Positions 16,226 through 25,944 of a stretch of DNA of 64,000 bases are shown one piece after another. Both the position numbers and the translations under genes were made by a program. Origin of the DNA: a bacterium (GTDB taxonomy: Bacteria > Bacillota_I > Bacilli_A > Izemoplasmatales > Hujiaoplasmataceae); the NCBI GenBank assembly GCA_030684695.1, contig JAUXXX010000102.1, positions 1-64,000 of the forward strand. The letters run 5' to 3'. The notes beneath the pieces are model-generated. The model was given only the letters and a program-made list of their open reading frames with translations. It had not been told where the DNA came from and did no database searches. How positions within the stretch are numbered: position 1 is the first letter of the stretch; each line of letters begins with the position of its first letter.

Positions 16226-17041
16226 ATGGAATATCAACATATCATGGAAGCTGCCCAGTATATCTTATCGATTGTGAAAACCAACGCTACCATTGGTCTT
16301 GTATTAGGCTCGGGTTTAGGATCACTTACTACAAAATTGACAGAAGCGACTTCTATTCCATTCGCAAGCATTCCGCATTTCACAACTCCTTCGGTTCAAG
16401 GGCATCGTGGAGAATTGGTCATTGGGAAGCTTAACAATGTGGATGTGATTGCTTTATCAGGAAGATATCATTTTTATGAGGGGTATCCCCTTGATCAAGT
16501 TGTACTACCCATTCGTGTCTTAAAACTGCTTGGAGTTCAAACATTGATCCTTTCAAATGCCTGTGGTGCGATAAACGAAACATTTCGACCAGGACAGTTA
16601 ATGTTAATACGAGATCACTTGAATATGGTTGGCATCAACCCATTGATTGGAAAAAACATCGATTCGCTTGGTCCAAGGTTTCCTGATGCTTCCGAAATCT
16701 ATTCTAAAAAGTTAAGGCAATTGGCAAAAGACATTGCTTTCTTTCAGGAAATTTCTGTAAAAGAAGGGGTCTATGCTTGGTGGAGCGGTCCCAGTTATGA
16801 AACCCCAGCAGAAATTAAAATGCTACGCATACTAGGCGCTGATGCAGTAGGCATGTCTACTGTTCCTGAAAGCTTGACTGCTTCACACATGGGGATGGAT
16901 GTGTTAGGTATCTCATGCTTAACGAATATGGCAAGTGGAATATTAGACCAAAAATTATCACATGAAGAAGTGATTAAAGTCGCATCCAGTGTGAAAGAAA
17001 CCTTTCAAAAATATATAGAAGAGATTGTAAAGCAACTATGA
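16226..17041 (+). CDS. Purine nucleoside phosphorylase (trimeric PNP-I type)
   Basis: A 271-residue cytoplasmic enzyme that cleaves purine (deoxy)nucleosides with phosphate to free base and (deoxy)ribose-1-phosphate in purine salvage. Family marks: phosphate-binding GSGLGSL near the N-terminus, SGRYHFYEGY, the SNACGAIN block, the substrate loop GPSYETPAEI, and DAVGMSTVPE. The Asn in CLTNMASG is the residue that gives preference for 6-oxopurines (guanosine, inosine). Length is normal for the family. It lies in a probable operon LRR protein - PNP - Smr protein, overlapping the latter by four bases. Confidence 0.92.
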   Translation: MEYQHIMEAAQYILSIVKTNATIGLVLGSGLGSLTTKLTEATSIPFASIPHFTTPSVQGHRGELVIGKLNNVDVIALSGRYHFYEGYPLDQVVLPIRVLKLLGVQTLILSNACGAINETFRPGQLMLIRDHLNMVGINPLIGKNIDSLGPRFPDASEIYSKKLRQLAKDIAFFQEISVKEGVYAWWSGPSYETPAEIKMLRILGADAVGMSTVPESLTASHMGMDVLGISCLTNMASGILDQKLSHEEVIKVASSVKETFQKYIEEIVKQL

Positions 17042-17373
17042 AAGAGTTCGATATCCATCACGGAAAACCAACCGTTGAAGCCGCGATTTCTTTGTTAAAA
17101 ATGCATCTTTCTATTCAAAAAAAGACCGAAAAGGTCATCAAAATCATTCATGGATATGGTTCTTCTGGTATGGGTGGAAAAATTAAAATCGCTGCCAGAG
17201 AGTACATTGAAGAAGAATATCATAAAAACCGAATTCAAGATTATATTCCGGGGGAAGCCATTTACACCCCTATGGGTTTTGATGAAACGATTCGTTCGTA
17301 TAAATCGTTGATTCAGATGGATCTGGATTATAAAAAAGGCAATGATGGCATTACCTATGTATTCTTTAAGTAA
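17038..17373 (+). CDS. Smr-domain protein
   Basis: A 111-residue protein consisting of a stand-alone Smr (small MutS-related) domain: the FDIHHG start corresponds to the family LDLHG motif, and IIHGYGSSGMGGKI to its HGxGxG loop. Smr domains bind or cut nucleic acids; in ribosome rescue they cleave mRNA. The usual Leu-Asp-Leu-His is altered to Phe-Asp-Ile-His. It overlaps the PNP stop codon (ATGA), so translation is coupled. The cellular role is unknown. Confidence 0.8.
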   Translation: MKEFDIHHGKPTVEAAISLLKMHLSIQKKTEKVIKIIHGYGSSGMGGKIKIAAREYIEEEYHKNRIQDYIPGEAIYTPMGFDETIRSYKSLIQMDLDYKKGNDGITYVFFK

Positions 17374-17421
17374 GTTGTAAAATGGCTATTTTGTGCGATA
17401 TTAGTCGAATAGGAGGACTCC

Positions 17422-18066
17422 ATGAACGTATGTACTATTTGTCAATATCCGACAACCTCATTCCAGCATTCAACGAGTGGAGTTTTATTTCATCTATGTC
17501 CACATTGTGAGTACATTCGTAAAGATGAGTTGTTCTTTCCTACCAAAGAAGCGGAACTGAAACGGTACAATCAACACCAAAACTCCAAAGAAGACGTTAC
17601 ATATCAAGCATACTTTGCAAGGTTTATTGAAGAGGCGTTGATTCCATTTACAACAGGAAAAAAAGCGATTGATATAGGTTCGGGACCGCAAGCGGTTTTA
17701 GCATATGTTCTAACAAATCGTTATGGGTTTGAAGTGGATATTCACGATCCCTTTTATTCGAAAGAAGATGACGTACTTCATCAGTTGTACGATGTCGTGG
17801 TATGTACGGAAGTGATAGAACATGTCTTTGATGTTCCATCGATTTTTAAGCAGTTTGTGTCGTTGTTACACCCAAAAGGGGTTTTAGCGATTATGACGAG
17901 TTTTCATCCTCTAGATCAAACATTGTTTCAAAATTGGCACTATCACAGAGATAATACTCATGTTGGATTTTTTAGAGACCGTACGTTTGAAATTCTTTCT
18001 ATTCAATATGGGTTTGATATTTTATATTCGAATCATCGCAATATGATTACTTTACGAAAAAGGTGA
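17422..18066 (+). CDS. SAM-dependent methyltransferase with N-terminal zinc finger
   Basis: A 214-residue class I methyltransferase. The N-terminus has two Cys-x-x-Cys pairs (C4/C7 and about C27/C30) that would bind zinc. The SAM-binding motif I is AIDIGSGPQAVL, motif II VDIHDP, and EVIEHVFDVP is typical of the Methyltransf_23 group. The substrate is unknown. The architecture resembles enzymes acting on small molecules or tailoring steps. It has a good AGGAGG site and is followed four bases later by a hydrolase gene. Confidence 0.8.
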   Translation: MNVCTICQYPTTSFQHSTSGVLFHLCPHCEYIRKDELFFPTKEAELKRYNQHQNSKEDVTYQAYFARFIEEALIPFTTGKKAIDIGSGPQAVLAYVLTNRYGFEVDIHDPFYSKEDDVLHQLYDVVVCTEVIEHVFDVPSIFKQFVSLLHPKGVLAIMTSFHPLDQTLFQNWHYHRDNTHVGFFRDRTFEILSIQYGFDILYSNHRNMITLRKR

Positions 18067-18070
18067 CGAT

Positions 18071-18682
18071 GTGAAAAAACCAATTTTATTGTTTCAAGGA
18101 GATTCCAACACCGATTGGAACCGAGTTAGAGAAGATTATTATGATTTAGGTGGAGGATACGTACATTTAGTACAACACGCATTTCCGCATGTATTGGTCC
18201 TGAACCGTGGTGTAAGTGGGGATCGCACAACAGAACTCTTGGCACGATGGCACAAGGATTGTTTGGAGATTCAACCGGATTATTTATCCATTTTTGTGGG
18301 AATCAATGAAGTGTGGCATAAATACATTTGGAATAAACCGATGACTACTAGACAGTTTGAAGAAAACTATCGACAATTATTGGAACTTGTAAAGAAGGAG
18401 AAACCAACAACAAAGATGTTGCTTCTGTCCCCATTTGTATTTCCTATCGGAGACTATAATGAGCAGTGGATGCCAGACTTAATCGAAGAAACTAGAATTG
18501 TCGAAGAATTATCAAAAGAGTACAACACACTATTTATTCATATGCAACAATTTATGGATTCTCATTTGACCATGCATTCCATGCAAGAGTTGACCTATGA
18601 CGGTGTACATCCAACCCCACTAGGATTTGACTTTATTTCAAAAGAAATTATCCAACAAATCGAAAAACACTGGAATTTATAA
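18071..18682 (+). CDS. SGNH/GDSL-type esterase
   Basis: A 203-residue cytoplasmic SGNH hydrolase. Block I is FQGDSNTDW (nucleophile Ser), block II GVSGDRT (oxyanion Gly), block III GINEVW (in place of GxND, with Glu for Asp) and block V DGVHPT (catalytic Asp/His). The family covers acyl esterases, including lysophospholipases and sugar deacetylases. The start is GTG, with AGGTGA upstream; an ATG two bases earlier is out of frame. It is probably cotranscribed with the methyltransferase. The substrate is unknown. Confidence 0.85.
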   Translation: MKKPILLFQGDSNTDWNRVREDYYDLGGGYVHLVQHAFPHVLVLNRGVSGDRTTELLARWHKDCLEIQPDYLSIFVGINEVWHKYIWNKPMTTRQFEENYRQLLELVKKEKPTTKMLLLSPFVFPIGDYNEQWMPDLIEETRIVEELSKEYNTLFIHMQQFMDSHLTMHSMQELTYDGVHPTPLGFDFISKEIIQQIEKHWNL

Positions 18683-18696
18683 CGAATGAGTATTGA

Positions 18697-18726
18697 ACCA
18701 GAAGAGAACCTCTTTTGGTTTTTTTC
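18697..18726 (+). terminator. Terminator after the SGNH hydrolase gene
   Basis: ACCAGAAGAG/CTCTTTTGGT arms with a three-base loop followed by a run of seven T. Confidence 0.85.
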
Positions 18727-18840
18727 TTTGGTTTGTTCTTGCATACAAAGTAGAAACCCTATGTATCATATACAATAATTAACCGTATATGTCGGAAGGT
18801 TTTGAAAACTTGTTATCTCCTTGCTTCCATTATTTTTTAT

Positions 18841-18869
18841 TGGACAAGTACGTTCATCTATGCTATAAT
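18841..18869 (+). promoter_or_regulatory. Promoter of the rpsF operon
   Basis: TGGACA (18841-18846), 17-base spacer ending in TGC, TATAAT (18864-18869): a strong extended -10 promoter. The leader of about 70 bases contains two hairpins (GTGAG/CTCAC and GCTGCA/TGCAGC) that may be an autoregulatory target of S6-S18. Confidence 0.75.
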
Positions 18870-18943
18870 ATTCGAGCGTGAGAAAACTCACCCCTTGCTG
18901 CAGCATAGAGCGTGCAGCCAATAGACCATAAGGAGGAACTGAA

Positions 18944-19234
18944 ATGAGAAAGTATGACATTATGTACATCATTCGTCCGACTCTCGAATTGGAACAAAAA
19001 AAGGCATTGGTTGAAGAAATGAATGTCCTATTAAATTCCAAAGGCGCGGAATCGATTAAAACGAATGAATGGGGAACTCGTGAACTCGCTTACGAGATTA
19101 ACGACCTCAGAAAAGGATACTATGTTGTTCTTGAAGCAATGTTACCAATCGAAGCTGTAAATGAATTCGATCGTGTAGCAAAGATTAAAGAAAACATTAT
19201 TCGTCACATTATCGTCTCTCGCGAAGACCGATAA
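18944..19234 (+). CDS. rpsF: Ribosomal protein S6
   Basis: A 96-residue S6, a small-subunit platform protein that binds 16S rRNA as a heterodimer with S18. The start MRKYDIMYIIRP and the core NEWGTRELAYEI are typical, and the length is standard for Firmicutes. AAGGAGG precedes the ATG. It is first in rpsF-ssb-rpsR, transcribed from a strong promoter with a structured leader. Confidence 0.97.
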   Translation: MRKYDIMYIIRPTLELEQKKALVEEMNVLLNSKGAESIKTNEWGTRELAYEINDLRKGYYVVLEAMLPIEAVNEFDRVAKIKENIIRHIIVSREDR

Positions 19235-19248
19235 GCCAGGTATAGACT

Positions 19249-19704
19249 ATGTTAAATAAAGTCGTGTTAGTAGGAAGACTCACCAAAGACCCAGAGTTAA
19301 AAACCACTACAGGCGGGAATATTCCAGTCGTTACTTTTACCTTAGCCGTCAATCGTGCATTTTCAAGTAATAATCAGGAGCAAGGAAATGACAATCGTCA
19401 AACCGCTGATTTTATCAGCTGTGTTGCGTGGCGTCGTCAAGCGGAAGTCATGGCCAAGTACACCCAAAAGGGAAGCTTAATAGCTGTGGACGGACGTATC
19501 CAAACTCGTGATTATACAGACAAAGATAATATTAAACGCTATGTATCAGAAGTGGTTTGTGATTCCGTTGTTTTCCTTGACTCCAAGTCAAGCAATGAAA
19601 ACCAATCACCCAACCAACCTCGATACCAAGAAAAGCAAAATAACTTTAACAAACCACAAAACGATGCAGACTTACCTCTCATCGAAGATGATCTACCATT
19701 CTAA
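19249..19704 (+). CDS. ssb: Single-stranded DNA-binding protein
   Basis: A 151-residue SSB. The OB fold occupies residues 1 to about 108 (MLNKVVLVGRLTKDPEL, FISCVAWRRQAE). A Gln/Asn-rich tail and the conserved acidic C-terminus DDLPF follow; the tip recruits replication and repair proteins. It protects single-stranded DNA at the fork. It is placed between the S6 and S18 genes, as in most Firmicutes. Confidence 0.97.
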   Translation: MLNKVVLVGRLTKDPELKTTTGGNIPVVTFTLAVNRAFSSNNQEQGNDNRQTADFISCVAWRRQAEVMAKYTQKGSLIAVDGRIQTRDYTDKDNIKRYVSEVVCDSVVFLDSKSSNENQSPNQPRYQEKQNNFNKPQNDADLPLIEDDLPF

Positions 19705-19720
19705 TTAGGAGGAACTACTC

Positions 19721-19990
19721 ATGGCATACGGACAACAATCTTCGTCCCAAAGCGGCGGCGGTTTTCGTGCTAACCCACGTAAACGCAGTCGTAAACGTTG
19801 CTATTTTACCGATAATAAAATCACATATATCGATTTTAGAGATTTCGAAATGTTGAAAAAATTCATCTCGGAACGTGGTAAAATTTTACCAAGACGTGTT
19901 ACAGGAACGAAAGCTTATTTCCAAAAGCATTTAGCTGTAGCGATTAAACGTGCTCGCTTCATGGCTTTATTACCTTACGTAAAAGACTAG
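19721..19990 (+). CDS. rpsR: Ribosomal protein S18
   Basis: An 89-residue S18 that partners S6 on the 30S platform. A Ser/Gly/Gln-rich N-terminus is followed by [18 protein letters not shown] and the RNA-binding [13 protein letters not shown]. Only one Cys is present, so this is the non-zinc form. TAGGAGGA precedes the ATG. It is last in the rpsF operon, before tandem terminators. Confidence 0.96.
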   Translation: MAYGQQSSSQSGGGFRANPRKRSRKRCYFTDNKITYIDFRDFEMLKKFISERGKILPRRVTGTKAYFQKHLAVAIKRARFMALLPYVKD

Positions 19991-19998
19991 TATACATT

Positions 19999-20046
19999 GG
20001 GACTCCATTGGGTCCCTTTTTATTTTACCTCCCTTTAGGGAGTTTT
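19999..20046 (+). terminator. Tandem terminators after rpsR
   Basis: GGGAC/GTCCC hairpin with TTTTTATTTT (19999-20026), followed by CTCCC-TTTA-GGGAG with TTTT (20029-20046). Confidence 0.85.
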
Positions 20047-20075
20047 CGCTTGCGATTTGCAAACAGAGTCACTTG

Positions 20076-20084
20076 TGATATAAT
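20076..20084 (+). promoter_or_regulatory. Extended -10 promoter of gdpP-rplI
   Basis: TGATATAAT with a weak -35 (TTTGCA, 20056-20061) at 17 bases, about 35 bases upstream of the ATG at 20119. Confidence 0.6.
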
Positions 20085-20118
20085 ATCTTTGATTACGAAA
20101 AATTCGAGGTGCCTTTTT

Positions 20119-22560
20119 ATGAAAAAGCGCTCCATGGTGATTTTAATCCTTGTTATTGGGCTGACGTTATTGTTCAGTATCTTTGGATTCATCATCATCT
20201 TGCAACAACAAGATGTTTGGTATACAATACTCTATTTATTGGTTATTTTATCCATTGCATTCGGCGTGCTATTTAACACGCTTTTTGGCAAGCAACGAAT
20301 CTTCAAGATCAAACTGTTAGAAGAAAAACTACGAGATGCTAGCGTATTACAAAAAAGATTGAAGAATAGTGAAGAAATCGCCTTGAACTATTTACCGGTA
20401 GGGATGATTCTTTACGATTCAAATGGATTAATCATTTATGCAAATAATGCAGCGAAAGACTACTTTTCGAATCTATTAGTAGATCGTCGGTTGTCGTTAG
20501 TTCATGAAAATTTAGCGAACTTGATTGAAAAGAAAGAATCAAAGTTTATCATCAATGTGTATGGGAAAGAATACGATGTGATACATTATCCCAAGAATCG
20601 TGCATTGTATTTGTTTGAAGTAACCCAACGGGAAGAAATGAAAACCTATATTCGGGATCATGCACCTGTGATTGGCATGATTAATCTTGATAATTTTGAA
20701 GAAGCAACTCAAAACTTTGACTTCCAACTAAAATCATCTGTTCAAGGGAAATTCTTAGGAGCGATTAGCAATTGGGCGCAAAAATATGATCTGTATTTAA
20801 TTAATCTACGTACCGAACGTTGTATATTTTTCTGCCATCGTCATCAACTTGAACAAATTATGAAAGATGATTTGTCTATTCTTGAAAAGATTAATGAGGC
20901 TTCGAACGCAACCGAAGTTCGAGTAACTGCATCTATTGGAATAGCATGCGGGGATGTCACTCAAAACAACTTAGGAGATTTAGCAGAAGAAGCCCTAAAG
21001 TTAGCATTGGGTAGAGGCGGCGATCAAGTCGTTGTTAATATCGAAAATCAACCATTAAAATTCTTCGGTGGAAAAACAAATACTGTTGAAAAGCGAACCA
21101 AAATCACCGCTCGAATCAATTCAAGAATCATTGGGGACTTAATTGCAAAACATCCAAAAACCTACATCATGCCCCACAAGTGGACCGATATTGATGCATT
21201 AGGAGCCGCAGTTGGTTTATTGCATTTAGCGTTGGTTCAAGGAAAAGAAGCTCGGATTATTTTAGACTTTGATGCCATTGATTTAACATGTTCAAAAGTC
21301 ATCAATATGTTAAATCGAGAGTATATCAAACTCTTGGAATATTTTATGGATCCGGATTACGCGTTGGATCAAATCAACGCAGACGATTTACTGATTTTGG
21401 TGGATCATCATGCGGCGAGTCAATCCAACGAACCAAAAGTGGTTGAAAAAACCAAGAACATCGTTATTGTAGACCACCATCGTCGTATGGAAGGTGCACT
21501 CACTGATGTATTACTTAGTTACATTGAACCCTACGCATCCAGTTCTGCAGAACTAGTGATTGAACTTATCGAGTTATACAATTATGAAATTGAGTTAGAT
21601 TCTTTCGAAGCGACTATGATGCTTGCTGGTATGATGATCGATACCAACAATTTTACGTACCGAACAGGAGTAAGAACGTTTGAAGCAGCAGCTTTACTGA
21701 AACGCTATGGTGCAGATCCATTTAAAGCACGGTTGTTACTTCGTGAATCCTTAGATCATATAAAAACGAAATCAAATCTAATTAACCAGGCACAAATCAT
21801 ATCGAATCATTTTGCAATTACCACACTCGCTCCAGAAATTCAAACCGAACGAGTTCAACTAGCCAAAACAGCAGACGAGTTATTAGAGATTGATAATATT
21901 GTAGCGGCATTTGCGATTGGGCATATTAGCCCAGATGTTGTGGCAATCTCAGGTCGAAGTGTTGACAAATTCAATGTTCAAGTCATCATGGAGCAATTCG
22001 GTGGTGGCGGGCACTTGAACAATGCCGCAGCACAAATACCGAATGGAACGATTCCAGAAATCGTTCATAAACTCGAAGAAATCTTGAAAACATCCTACAA
22101 GGAGGAAATCAACATGAAAGTAATTTTAACCAAAGATGTCAAAGGAAAAGGTAAAAAAGGGGAAATCATTGATGTAGCGACGGGGTATGGAAACTTCTTA
22201 CTTACGACAAAACAAGCCATGGAAGCAACCACTGGAAACTTAAAATCCTTAGAAGAAGAACGCGCAAAAATTGAGAAAGAAGCCAAAGCTGAACTTGATA
22301 TGGCTAAGAAATTAAAAGCAGATATTGAAGATCATCCCATCAAGCTATACGTCAAAATTGGTGAATCAGGCAAACTATTTGGAGCGATTAATACCAAGCA
22401 AATTGCAGAAGAGTACAAGAAGACACATAACATTGAGTTAGACAAGCGAAAAATCGTTCTTGATGAAAACATCCATTCTCTTGGGGTATACAAAGTACCT
22501 GTGAAATTACATAAAGATGTGATGGCTTATATCAATTTACAAATTCTCGAAGAAAAATAA
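20119..22560 (+). CDS. gdpP: GdpP c-di-AMP phosphodiesterase fused in frame to ribosomal protein L9
   Basis: An 813-codon frame. Residues 1-665 are GdpP: two N-terminal TM helices, a PAS domain (about residues 80-170), a degenerate GGDEF domain, and a DHH/DHHA1 phosphodiesterase. The last carries [22 protein letters not shown] and the C-terminal [11 protein letters not shown]. It hydrolyses cyclic di-AMP at the membrane, linking to osmotic, potassium and wall stress control. Residues 666-813 are a complete L9. No stop codon separates them, yet AAGGAGGA (22099-22105) lies just before the L9 ATG at 22114. L9 could therefore be made both as a membrane-tethered fusion and as a free protein. ATG 20119 is chosen; an earlier GTG-type start at 20008 would lie upstream of the promoter. 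Confidence 0.93.
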   Translation: MKKRSMVILILVIGLTLLFSIFGFIIILQQQDVWYTILYLLVILSIAFGVLFNTLFGKQRIFKIKLLEEKLRDASVLQKRLKNSEEIALNYLPVGMILYDSNGLIIYANNAAKDYFSNLLVDRRLSLVHENLANLIEKKESKFIINVYGKEYDVIHYPKNRALYLFEVTQREEMKTYIRDHAPVIGMINLDNFEEATQNFDFQLKSSVQGKFLGAISNWAQKYDLYLINLRTERCIFFCHRHQLEQIMKDDLSILEKINEASNATEVRVTASIGIACGDVTQNNLGDLAEEALKLALGRGGDQVVVNIENQPLKFFGGKTNTVEKRTKITARINSRIIGDLIAKHPKTYIMPHKWTDIDALGAAVGLLHLALVQGKEARIILDFDAIDLTCSKVINMLNREYIKLLEYFMDPDYALDQINADDLLILVDHHAASQSNEPKVVEKTKNIVIVDHHRRMEGALTDVLLSYIEPYASSSAELVIELIELYNYEIELDSFEATMMLAGMMIDTNNFTYRTGVRTFEAAALLKRYGADPFKARLLLRESLDHIKTKSNLINQAQIISNHFAITTLAPEIQTERVQLAKTADELLEIDNIVAAFAIGHISPDVVAISGRSVDKFNVQVIMEQFGGGGHLNNAAAQIPNGTIPEIVHKLEEILKTSYKEEINMKVILTKDVKGKGKKGEIIDVATGYGNFLLTTKQAMEATTGNLKSLEEERAKIEKEAKAELDMAKKLKADIEDHPIKLYVKIGESGKLFGAINTKQIAEEYKKTHNIELDKRKIVLDENIHSLGVYKVPVKLHKDVMAYINLQILEEK
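22114..22560 (+). CDS. rplI: Ribosomal protein L9 (in frame with gdpP, own start site)
   Basis: A 148-residue L9: an N-terminal RNA-binding domain starting [17 protein letters not shown], a long central helix rich in Glu/Lys, and a C-terminal domain ending ILEEK. The length matches free-standing L9. L9 binds 23S rRNA at the base of the L1 stalk and limits frameshifting and ribosome collisions. A near-ideal ribosome binding site precedes ATG 22114, so independent initiation is likely although the reading frame is continuous with gdpP. Confidence 0.9.
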   Translation: MKVILTKDVKGKGKKGEIIDVATGYGNFLLTTKQAMEATTGNLKSLEEERAKIEKEAKAELDMAKKLKADIEDHPIKLYVKIGESGKLFGAINTKQIAEEYKKTHNIELDKRKIVLDENIHSLGVYKVPVKLHKDVMAYINLQILEEK

Positions 22561-22581
22561 TTCATTCCCCAGGAGGTTCCC

Positions 22582-23943
22582 ATGGAACAAAAAATCCCGC
22601 AAAATATAGAAGCAGAACAAGCCGTCCTGGGTTCGGTCTTTTTCGATCAAGGATCGATAAAAACCGTTTTAGATAAACTCCATCAACAGGATTTCTATCA
22701 TCCACAACATCAAATCATCTACGAATCAATGAAAGAGTTATTTCAAGAACTGGTGATGATTGACTATACGACGTTAAGCGATCGCTTATCATCCAAAGGG
22801 ATGTTGGAGCGAGCTGGCGGAATGGAGTACATTACTGCACTTATTGAGGCAGTACCTTCGTCTTCAAACTTAATCAATTACATCAACATCGTGAAAGATA
22901 AGTCCATCACACGAAAAATCCAAGACACGTGCCGAAAAATCATTGAAGAATCTTACAATGTTGAGTTTGCACCCGATTTCATCGATGATGTGGAACGTCA
23001 AATCGTCCAAATTACCAAAGAAAAACGCACATCTGATTTCAAAGAGATTGGTGGTATTGCGGAAGAACTGTTGAAAAAAATTGCCAATCAAGCTCAAGTC
23101 AAAGGACATATCACTGGGATTGATTCTGGATATGCGATGTTAAATCATTACACTTTGGGTCTTCAACCATCCGATTTATTAATCATTGCGGCACGACCTT
23201 CTGTTGGGAAAACCGCGTTTGCTTTGAACGTTGCACTCAATGCAGCCAAGTCAGATAAAAAGCCCCATATCGCCTTTTTCTCCTTGGAGATGGGCGTGGA
23301 CCAACTTGTGATGCGGATGCTTGGCTGTCAAGCTCAAGTGGACAACTTTAATCTCCGTAAAGGGGACTTAATGAGTCAGGATTGGGAAAAACTTCATTAT
23401 GCAGTAAGTCTTCTTCAAACGCTAAACATCTACTTCGATGACTCAGGAACCGTCAAAGTCACGGATCTTCGTAGTAAATGTCGTAAACTTCGTCAAGATG
23501 GGAAACTTGATTTAGTCATCATTGACTATCTACAACTATTGAGTGGAAGTGCAACCAACCAACAAAACCGGGTTCAAGAAGTATCTGAAATTTCTCGGGT
23601 TCTCAAAGAAATGGCCCGTGAACTTAAAATACCCGTTGTGGCACTAAGTCAATTGTCTCGAAATGTAGAAACGAGACAAGACAAGACACCAGTCATGGCA
23701 GACTTAAGAGAATCTGGTTCGATTGAACAAGATGCGGATATTATCCTATTCTTGTATCGTAAAGAACCCACAGAAGGAGATAAAACTATCTCCAATCATA
23801 TTATGGTCAATATCGCAAAGAACCGTTCTGGTACCATCGGAGAATTTGAACTCCTCTTTAATAAGAACATGTCGACATTCTCGAATACACGTGTGTCGAA
23901 TGATCGTAATGATGATGAAGAGCAGTATGAGGTGAAGCGTTAG
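22582..23943 (+). CDS. dnaB: Replicative DNA helicase
   Basis: A 453-residue hexameric helicase that unwinds DNA at the replication fork. The N-terminal primase-interacting domain (IEAEQAVLGSVFFD) is followed by a RecA-like ATPase with Walker A ARPSVGKTA, Walker B LDLVIIDYLQLL and the DnaB motif LRESGSIEQDAD. No intein is present. It follows rplI by 21 bases with AGGAGG upstream. A weak hairpin overlapping its end (23935-23962, with a T-run) may partly terminate transcription before prfA. Confidence 0.97.
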   Translation: MEQKIPQNIEAEQAVLGSVFFDQGSIKTVLDKLHQQDFYHPQHQIIYESMKELFQELVMIDYTTLSDRLSSKGMLERAGGMEYITALIEAVPSSSNLINYINIVKDKSITRKIQDTCRKIIEESYNVEFAPDFIDDVERQIVQITKEKRTSDFKEIGGIAEELLKKIANQAQVKGHITGIDSGYAMLNHYTLGLQPSDLLIIAARPSVGKTAFALNVALNAAKSDKKPHIAFFSLEMGVDQLVMRMLGCQAQVDNFNLRKGDLMSQDWEKLHYAVSLLQTLNIYFDDSGTVKVTDLRSKCRKLRQDGKLDLVIIDYLQLLSGSATNQQNRVQEVSEISRVLKEMARELKIPVVALSQLSRNVETRQDKTPVMADLRESGSIEQDADIILFLYRKEPTEGDKTISNHIMVNIAKNRSGTIGEFELLFNKNMSTFSNTRVSNDRNDDEEQYEVKR

Positions 23944-24011
23944 CTTCGCTTAACTGTTTTTTCTTTGAGACCATTAGATTACGATATTATTTATATTAAA
24001 AGGAGCACCTT

Positions 24012-25082
24012 ATGTTATTAGATCGCTTGGACCAGCTTGAGGTCCGTTATGAAGAAATCAACGAGTTATTACTCGATATGACCGTCACTTCCGATATCAA
24101 ACGGTTGATGACGTTATCCAAAGAACAACGATATTTGGAACGAATTGTCGTTGTTTATCGTCGTTATAAAGAATTACTTGCAAGTTTATCCGATTTAAAA
24201 GAGATGCTAAGAGATACTGATCCAGAAATCTCTGAAATGGCTGAAATGGAACTTTCGTCTGTGAACGAAGAACTGCCTCAACTAGAAGAACAACTAAAAC
24301 TGATGCTTGTCCCTAAGGACCCCAATGATGATAAAAACGTAATTGTGGAAATTCGAGGCGCAGCTGGTGGCGATGAAGGTAATATCTTCGCAGGAGATTT
24401 ATTCCGGATGTATACCAAATATGCCGAGGTCAAGGGTTGGAAAATCGAAATGCTCGGTGCCGAAGAAAGCGAAGCTGGCGGCTATACTCAAATTGAATTC
24501 ATGGTGAATGGGGATGCCGTTTATTCCTTATTAAAGTATGAATCTGGTGTACACCGCGTTCAACGTGTGCCTCAAACAGAAGCACAAGGAAGAATTCATA
24601 CTTCTACAGCGACTGTACTTGTATTGCCTGAAGCAGAAGAACTAGACTTTGAAATTGATATGGCAGACATTCGTATCGATACATTTTGCTCTTCTGGACC
24701 AGGCGGACAAAGTGTGAATACTACAAAATCAGCGGTGCGACTGACTCATGAACCGACAGGAACCGTGGTTCAATGTCAAGATGGAAAGAGTCAACACGAA
24801 AACAAAGCTTCTGCATTGCGGATGCTTCGTTCCAGACTATATGATGCCTTGCTTCAAGAAAAACTGGATAAAGAAGGCGTAGAACGTAAAAGTAAGATTG
24901 GTTCTGGCGATCGAAGCGAAAAAATCAGAACGTATAATTACCCACAAAATCGTGTAACCGATCATCGAATTAACTTTACCATCCAACAGCTTGATCGCGT
25001 GATGGAAGGGAAGTTAGAGCCTGTGATTGAGGCACTTCTTGCAGAAGAACAACGCCGAAAACTTGCTGGCGAAAACGAATAA
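24012..25082 (+). CDS. prfA: Peptide chain release factor 1
   Basis: A 356-residue class I release factor for UAA and UAG. It has the catalytic GGQ in SSGPGGQSVNTT and the anticodon-like PxT-region (RVPQTEAQGRIHTS) that marks RF1. AAAGGAGC precedes the ATG. The gene for its Gln methylase follows after one base, the usual RF1-PrmC pairing. Confidence 0.96.
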   Translation: MLLDRLDQLEVRYEEINELLLDMTVTSDIKRLMTLSKEQRYLERIVVVYRRYKELLASLSDLKEMLRDTDPEISEMAEMELSSVNEELPQLEEQLKLMLVPKDPNDDKNVIVEIRGAAGGDEGNIFAGDLFRMYTKYAEVKGWKIEMLGAEESEAGGYTQIEFMVNGDAVYSLLKYESGVHRVQRVPQTEAQGRIHTSTATVLVLPEAEELDFEIDMADIRIDTFCSSGPGGQSVNTTKSAVRLTHEPTGTVVQCQDGKSQHENKASALRMLRSRLYDALLQEKLDKEGVERKSKIGSGDRSEKIRTYNYPQNRVTDHRINFTIQQLDRVMEGKLEPVIEALLAEEQRRKLAGENE

Positions 25083-25083
25083 T

Positions 25084-25944
25084 ATGCCTACTTACCAACA
25101 AGTATTAAAAGATTCAGAGCGTCTTGCTCGTTTGAGACGATTAGAACCATCTGCTGTTAAATTATTACTACTGCATTTTTCCAAAATGTCCGCTTCGGAG
25201 TTGTTTTTGCACATGCAAGATGAATTTCCTGAAGTAGAGTATACTGCATTCAAAAAAGGACTTCATCGCTACCTAGATGGATTTGAACCTGTTCAATACA
25301 TCATCGGATATGTCTATTTTTATGGATATCAATTCCTTGTAGGACCCAATGTCTTGATTCCCCGTTTTGAAACAGAAGAACTCGTCGCCAATGTATTAAT
25401 AGCATATGATGAGGTGTTTGGCGATAAAGAGGTTCGTTTAGTGGATGTTGGGACAGGGTCTGGGTGCCTTGCCATCGCTTTAGCACTCGAAGAATCGCAT
25501 TTAGAAGTGAGTGCGAGTGATGTTTCTTTGGAGGCGCTTTCCACAGCGAAGCAAAACGCATCCAATCTTGGAGCGAAGATTACATTTTATCATGGCGATA
25601 TGTTACAACCGTTGATGGGCCAAAAATTTGATATTTTAGTGTCCAACCCACCATATATTCCAGAAGATGAAGCGGTTGATCCGTTGATATCAAACAACGA
25701 ACCTCATGTGGCTCTCTATGGTGGAAAAGATGGCTTGAAGTTTTATCGAATCATTTTATCTCAAGCAAACGACTTATTAAATGATACCTTTGTGATTGCC
25801 TTTGAACATGCCTATAACACCGCACAAGCAATTCGGGAATTAGCATTACACTATTTTCCACAAGCATCCGTTGAAACCTTGCAAGACATGCAAAAAAAAG
25901 ATCGTATGACCATCATTAAACAAATCAAGAAGACTTCTTTATAG
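25084..25944 (+). CDS. prmC: Release factor glutamine methyltransferase
   Basis: A 286-residue enzyme methylating the Gln of the GGQ motif in release factors. It has an N-terminal helical domain, a SAM motif DVGTGSGCLAIALA and a catalytic NPPYIP (Gln-methylase type). ATG 25084 is chosen, one base after the prfA stop with a weak site, consistent with coupled translation. An upstream in-frame TTG at 25027 would lie inside prfA without support. Confidence 0.94.
   Translation: MPTYQQVLKDSERLARLRRLEPSAVKLLLLHFSKMSASELFLHMQDEFPEVEYTAFKKGLHRYLDGFEPVQYIIGYVYFYGYQFLVGPNVLIPRFETEELVANVLIAYDEVFGDKEVRLVDVGTGSGCLAIALALEESHLEVSASDVSLEALSTAKQNASNLGAKITFYHGDMLQPLMGQKFDILVSNPPYIPEDEAVDPLISNNEPHVALYGGKDGLKFYRIILSQANDLLNDTFVIAFEHAYNTAQAIRELALHYFPQASVETLQDMQKKDRMTIIKQIKKTSL

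Noticed and set aside
16226-18682. Horizontal island around the methyltransferase and LRR genes
   Set aside because: No integrase, transposase, attachment repeats or visible base-composition shift; the genes are in normal operons.
18880-18943. Known S6-S18 leader motif
   Set aside because: Hairpins are present, but I could not find the CCG-bulge arrangement expected for that motif, so it is not called as an RNA feature.
25027-25083. Upstream TTG start for prmC within prfA
   Set aside because: No ribosome binding site, and the added residues are not part of PrmC; ATG 25084 adjoins the prfA stop.
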